64,000 nt of DNA, taken from positions 188,001 through 252,000 of the forward strand of contig JAQGDQ010000267.1 of NCBI GenBank assembly GCA_030141605.1, in the 5' to 3' direction. This document shows positions 62,247 through 64,000 of this stretch, piece after piece. How positions within the stretch are numbered: the stretch's first letter is position 1; the number at the start of each line of letters is the position of its first letter. This stretch comes from Tubiluchus corallicola (lineage: Eukaryota > Priapulida > Priapulimorpha > Priapulimorphida > Tubiluchidae). A program made the translations under genes and the position numbers. The notes beneath the pieces are model-generated. The model had not been told where the DNA came from, did not search any database, and worked only from the letters and a program-made list of their open reading frames with translations.

Positions 62247-63759
62247 TTATACATCCACTGTATCGTCAACATTATCTTCCAATTGATGATTTCTTTCATC
62301 CTCTGTTTTTTTTTCTTCATTTTCATGTGAAGTCTTCTTTTCAATTTCTGCAAGGTTTTCGCCAGATCTCTTTTTCAAGATTTCGCTAGAATCCTTCTTT
62401 TCAATTTCTCCTGACAACTTTTTGTCAACTCCTTCACTAACATCACCTGACTCCTTCTTTTTTACTTCTGTCACGACTTCACTAGATTTTCGTCGCTCAA
62501 TTTCATCGGATCGTTTTTTTTCCAGATCAGTTGGTTCTCTCTCTTCCAGGTCACCCGACTTCTTTTTTTCAACTTTTACACTAGTTTCACTTGATTTCTT
62601 TTTTTCAAGTTTACCAGATCCAGTCTTTCCAATTTCACCAGATGTCGTTTTTTCAATTTCTCCAGATATTTTCTTCTCAATTTCACCAGACATTGTTTTT
62701 TCAATTTCTCCAGATCTTTTCTTCTGAATTTCACCAGACGTTGTTTTTTCAATTTCTCCAGATCTTTTCTTCTCAATTTCACCAGACATTGTTTTTTCAA
62801 TTTCTCCAGATCTTTTCTTCTCAATTTCACCAGATGTCGTTTTTTCAATTTCTCCAGATCCTTTCTTCTGAATTTCACCAGACGTTGTTTTTTCAATTTC
62901 TCCAGATCTTTTCTTCTGAATTTCACCAGACGTTGTTTTTTCAATATCTCCAGATCTTTTCTTCTGAATTTCACCAGACGTTGTTTTTTCAATATCTCCA
63001 GATCTTTTCTTCTGAATTTCACCAGACGTTGTTTTTTCAATTTTACCAGATCTTTTTTTCTCGATTTCACCAGATGTCTTCTTTTCAATTTCCCCAGATT
63101 TCTTCCTTCCAATCTCTCCTGATTCCTTCTTTTCGAGGTCGCCTGACATTGTCTTCTCAATTTCGCTTGATTTCTTTTTAACTACTTCAACCGATTTTTT
63201 TCGTTCAGCTTCTATTTCCTTCACTTTGTCTTCTTCTAAACTTGTAAGCTTAGAATCAAAGTCCTCATCTATACCCGACATTGTGTACTCAGACAATTTT
63301 GTACACTTCCAGTGTGAGGTAAGCTGTGGTGGTTGTTCCTCCTCCATCTCATCCTCATCGACTGGAATCTCCTTCACGACATAATCTCCATGCTGTTCGC
63401 ACCCAGTTTCAAATACGTATTTCCCTGGTCCAGCAGGAATGTCATTGACAAATTTGCCCATATACCTGTGGTTTCTGTGAATGATGAGGCAAGTACCATC
63501 ACGCTTACCATTCTCCCACATGCCTATGTATTTGCTACCAGTTTCAGCATGGGTGTAAGTACCCTTACCATGGCGAACATTGTCACGCCACTCTCCCTCA
63601 TAGATGTCACCATTGATATATTTGTATATACCATGACCGTTGCGTTGGTCCTCATTCCAGCTTCCTTCATACTGTGAGCCATCAGGATAGATAAAGGTAC
63701 CTTGGCCATACTTTTTGCCAAATGCATACTCTCCAATGTATCGTGCTTTACTTCGAAAC
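62247..63759 (-). CDS. RSPH1: Radial spoke head 1 homologue, last exon (5' part outside window), with octapeptide-repeat tail
   Basis: RSPH1 is a MORN-repeat protein of the radial spoke head in motile cilia. The exon starts at 63759 after acceptor TTTACCAG, its first base completing a split codon, and encodes 503 residues to the stop at 62249-62247. About residues 1-120 hold five MORN-type units (RYIGEYAFGKKYGQGTF, YEGSWNEDQRNGHGIY, YEGEWRDNVRHGKGTY, KYIGMWENGKRDGT, YMGKFVNDIPAGPGKY), followed by the RSPH1-typical GCEQHGDY. After a short acidic linker comes a Lys/Glu/Ser-rich tail. From 63152 to about 62600 it forms about 23 octapeptide units of the type SGEIEKKR or SGEIEKTT, then diverged copies and an acidic end. 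Human RSPH1 has 309 residues and no such tail. Upstream exons must lie beyond 64000; no coding match was seen in 63760-64000. Confidence 0.88.
62600..63152 (-). repeat. 24/48-bp coding minisatellite in RSPH1 tail
   Basis: Twenty-three tandem 24-bp units, each encoding eight residues with Ser-Gly at a fixed place. Two unit types alternate (TTSGEIQKK-like and RSGDIEK-like), giving a 48-bp period. The low complexity keeps other frames on both strands open; those frames are not genes. Confidence 0.93.
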
Positions 63760-64000
63760 CTGGTAAAGAAAACTGTGAGAATGTTACCTATCTTTAAAAA
63801 AGCACGAATGGTTTAAATACAATGTCACATTCATGCACTTAAATCAGTAATAAATTGTAGGACCTGTTTGCTGAGGTGAGATTGCTGTTCTGAACAGTTG
63901 TGCACAAGAATAGTGTGCCCAAGACAATCATTTCCTCTCCTTCTTTAAAAATAGCTACCAGGCAATATAAGATATTTTTAATTAGTAAATATTCAATGGC
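63760..64000. other. Intron of the RSPH1-like gene (window edge)
   Basis: AT-rich sequence upstream, on the minus strand, of the acceptor at 63760. No further RSPH1 exon could be recognised before the window ends. Confidence 0.6.

Noticed and set aside
62422-63181. Open frames on the plus strand and in another minus frame over the RSPH1 tail
   Set aside because: The 24-bp repeat has no stop codon in several frames; only the frame continuous with the MORN repeats is supported.

Overview
The window looks like genomic DNA of an invertebrate animal. Genes are split by many introns with GT/AG borders (one of 16 kb), the DNA is AT-rich, there are long (GA)n/(CT)n microsatellites, and tRNA-derived and DNA-transposon debris is scattered throughout. 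The phylum cannot be fixed from the sequence alone. No prokaryotic, phage or CRISPR feature was seen.

Layout. (1) 1-16434: no convincing gene; simple repeats, a hAT-type miniature transposon at 5593-5971, and at the end a probable splice acceptor leading into the first coding exon of the main gene. (2) 16435-49554, plus strand: a complete 21-coding-exon receptor tyrosine kinase of the MET/RON family, 1331 residues by my splice model: signal peptide, Sema, PSI, four IPT domains, transmembrane segment, juxtamembrane, kinase, and a tail with a YINI docking motif. All 20 splice junctions keep frame. Intron 3 (18714-34767) is full of repeats and holds two decayed coding-like stretches on the minus strand. 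(3) 43086-44592, minus strand, inside MET intron 13: a two-exon gene for a very divergent heterotrimeric G-protein alpha-like protein (345 aa). It keeps the fold landmarks but has lost several residues that bind Mg2+ and catalyse GTP hydrolysis. (4) 53062-56696, minus: a complete four-exon LSM3 gene (103 aa), tail-to-tail with MET. (5) 57541-58308: a 79-bp satellite with a three-unit higher-order period; 59381-59860: a 159-bp minisatellite. (6) 62247-63759, minus: the last exon of an RSPH1 (radial spoke head 1) homologue with MORN repeats and an unusual tail of about 23 octapeptide repeats; its 5' part lies beyond the window.

The genes are not an operon: they are a receptor kinase, a G-alpha relative nested antisense in it, an RNA-processing factor and a ciliary protein. 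The most unusual object is the nested G-alpha-like gene, followed by the repeat-tailed RSPH1. Splice models were made by eye from reading frame, GT/AG borders and family similarity; no alignment or transcript data were available.
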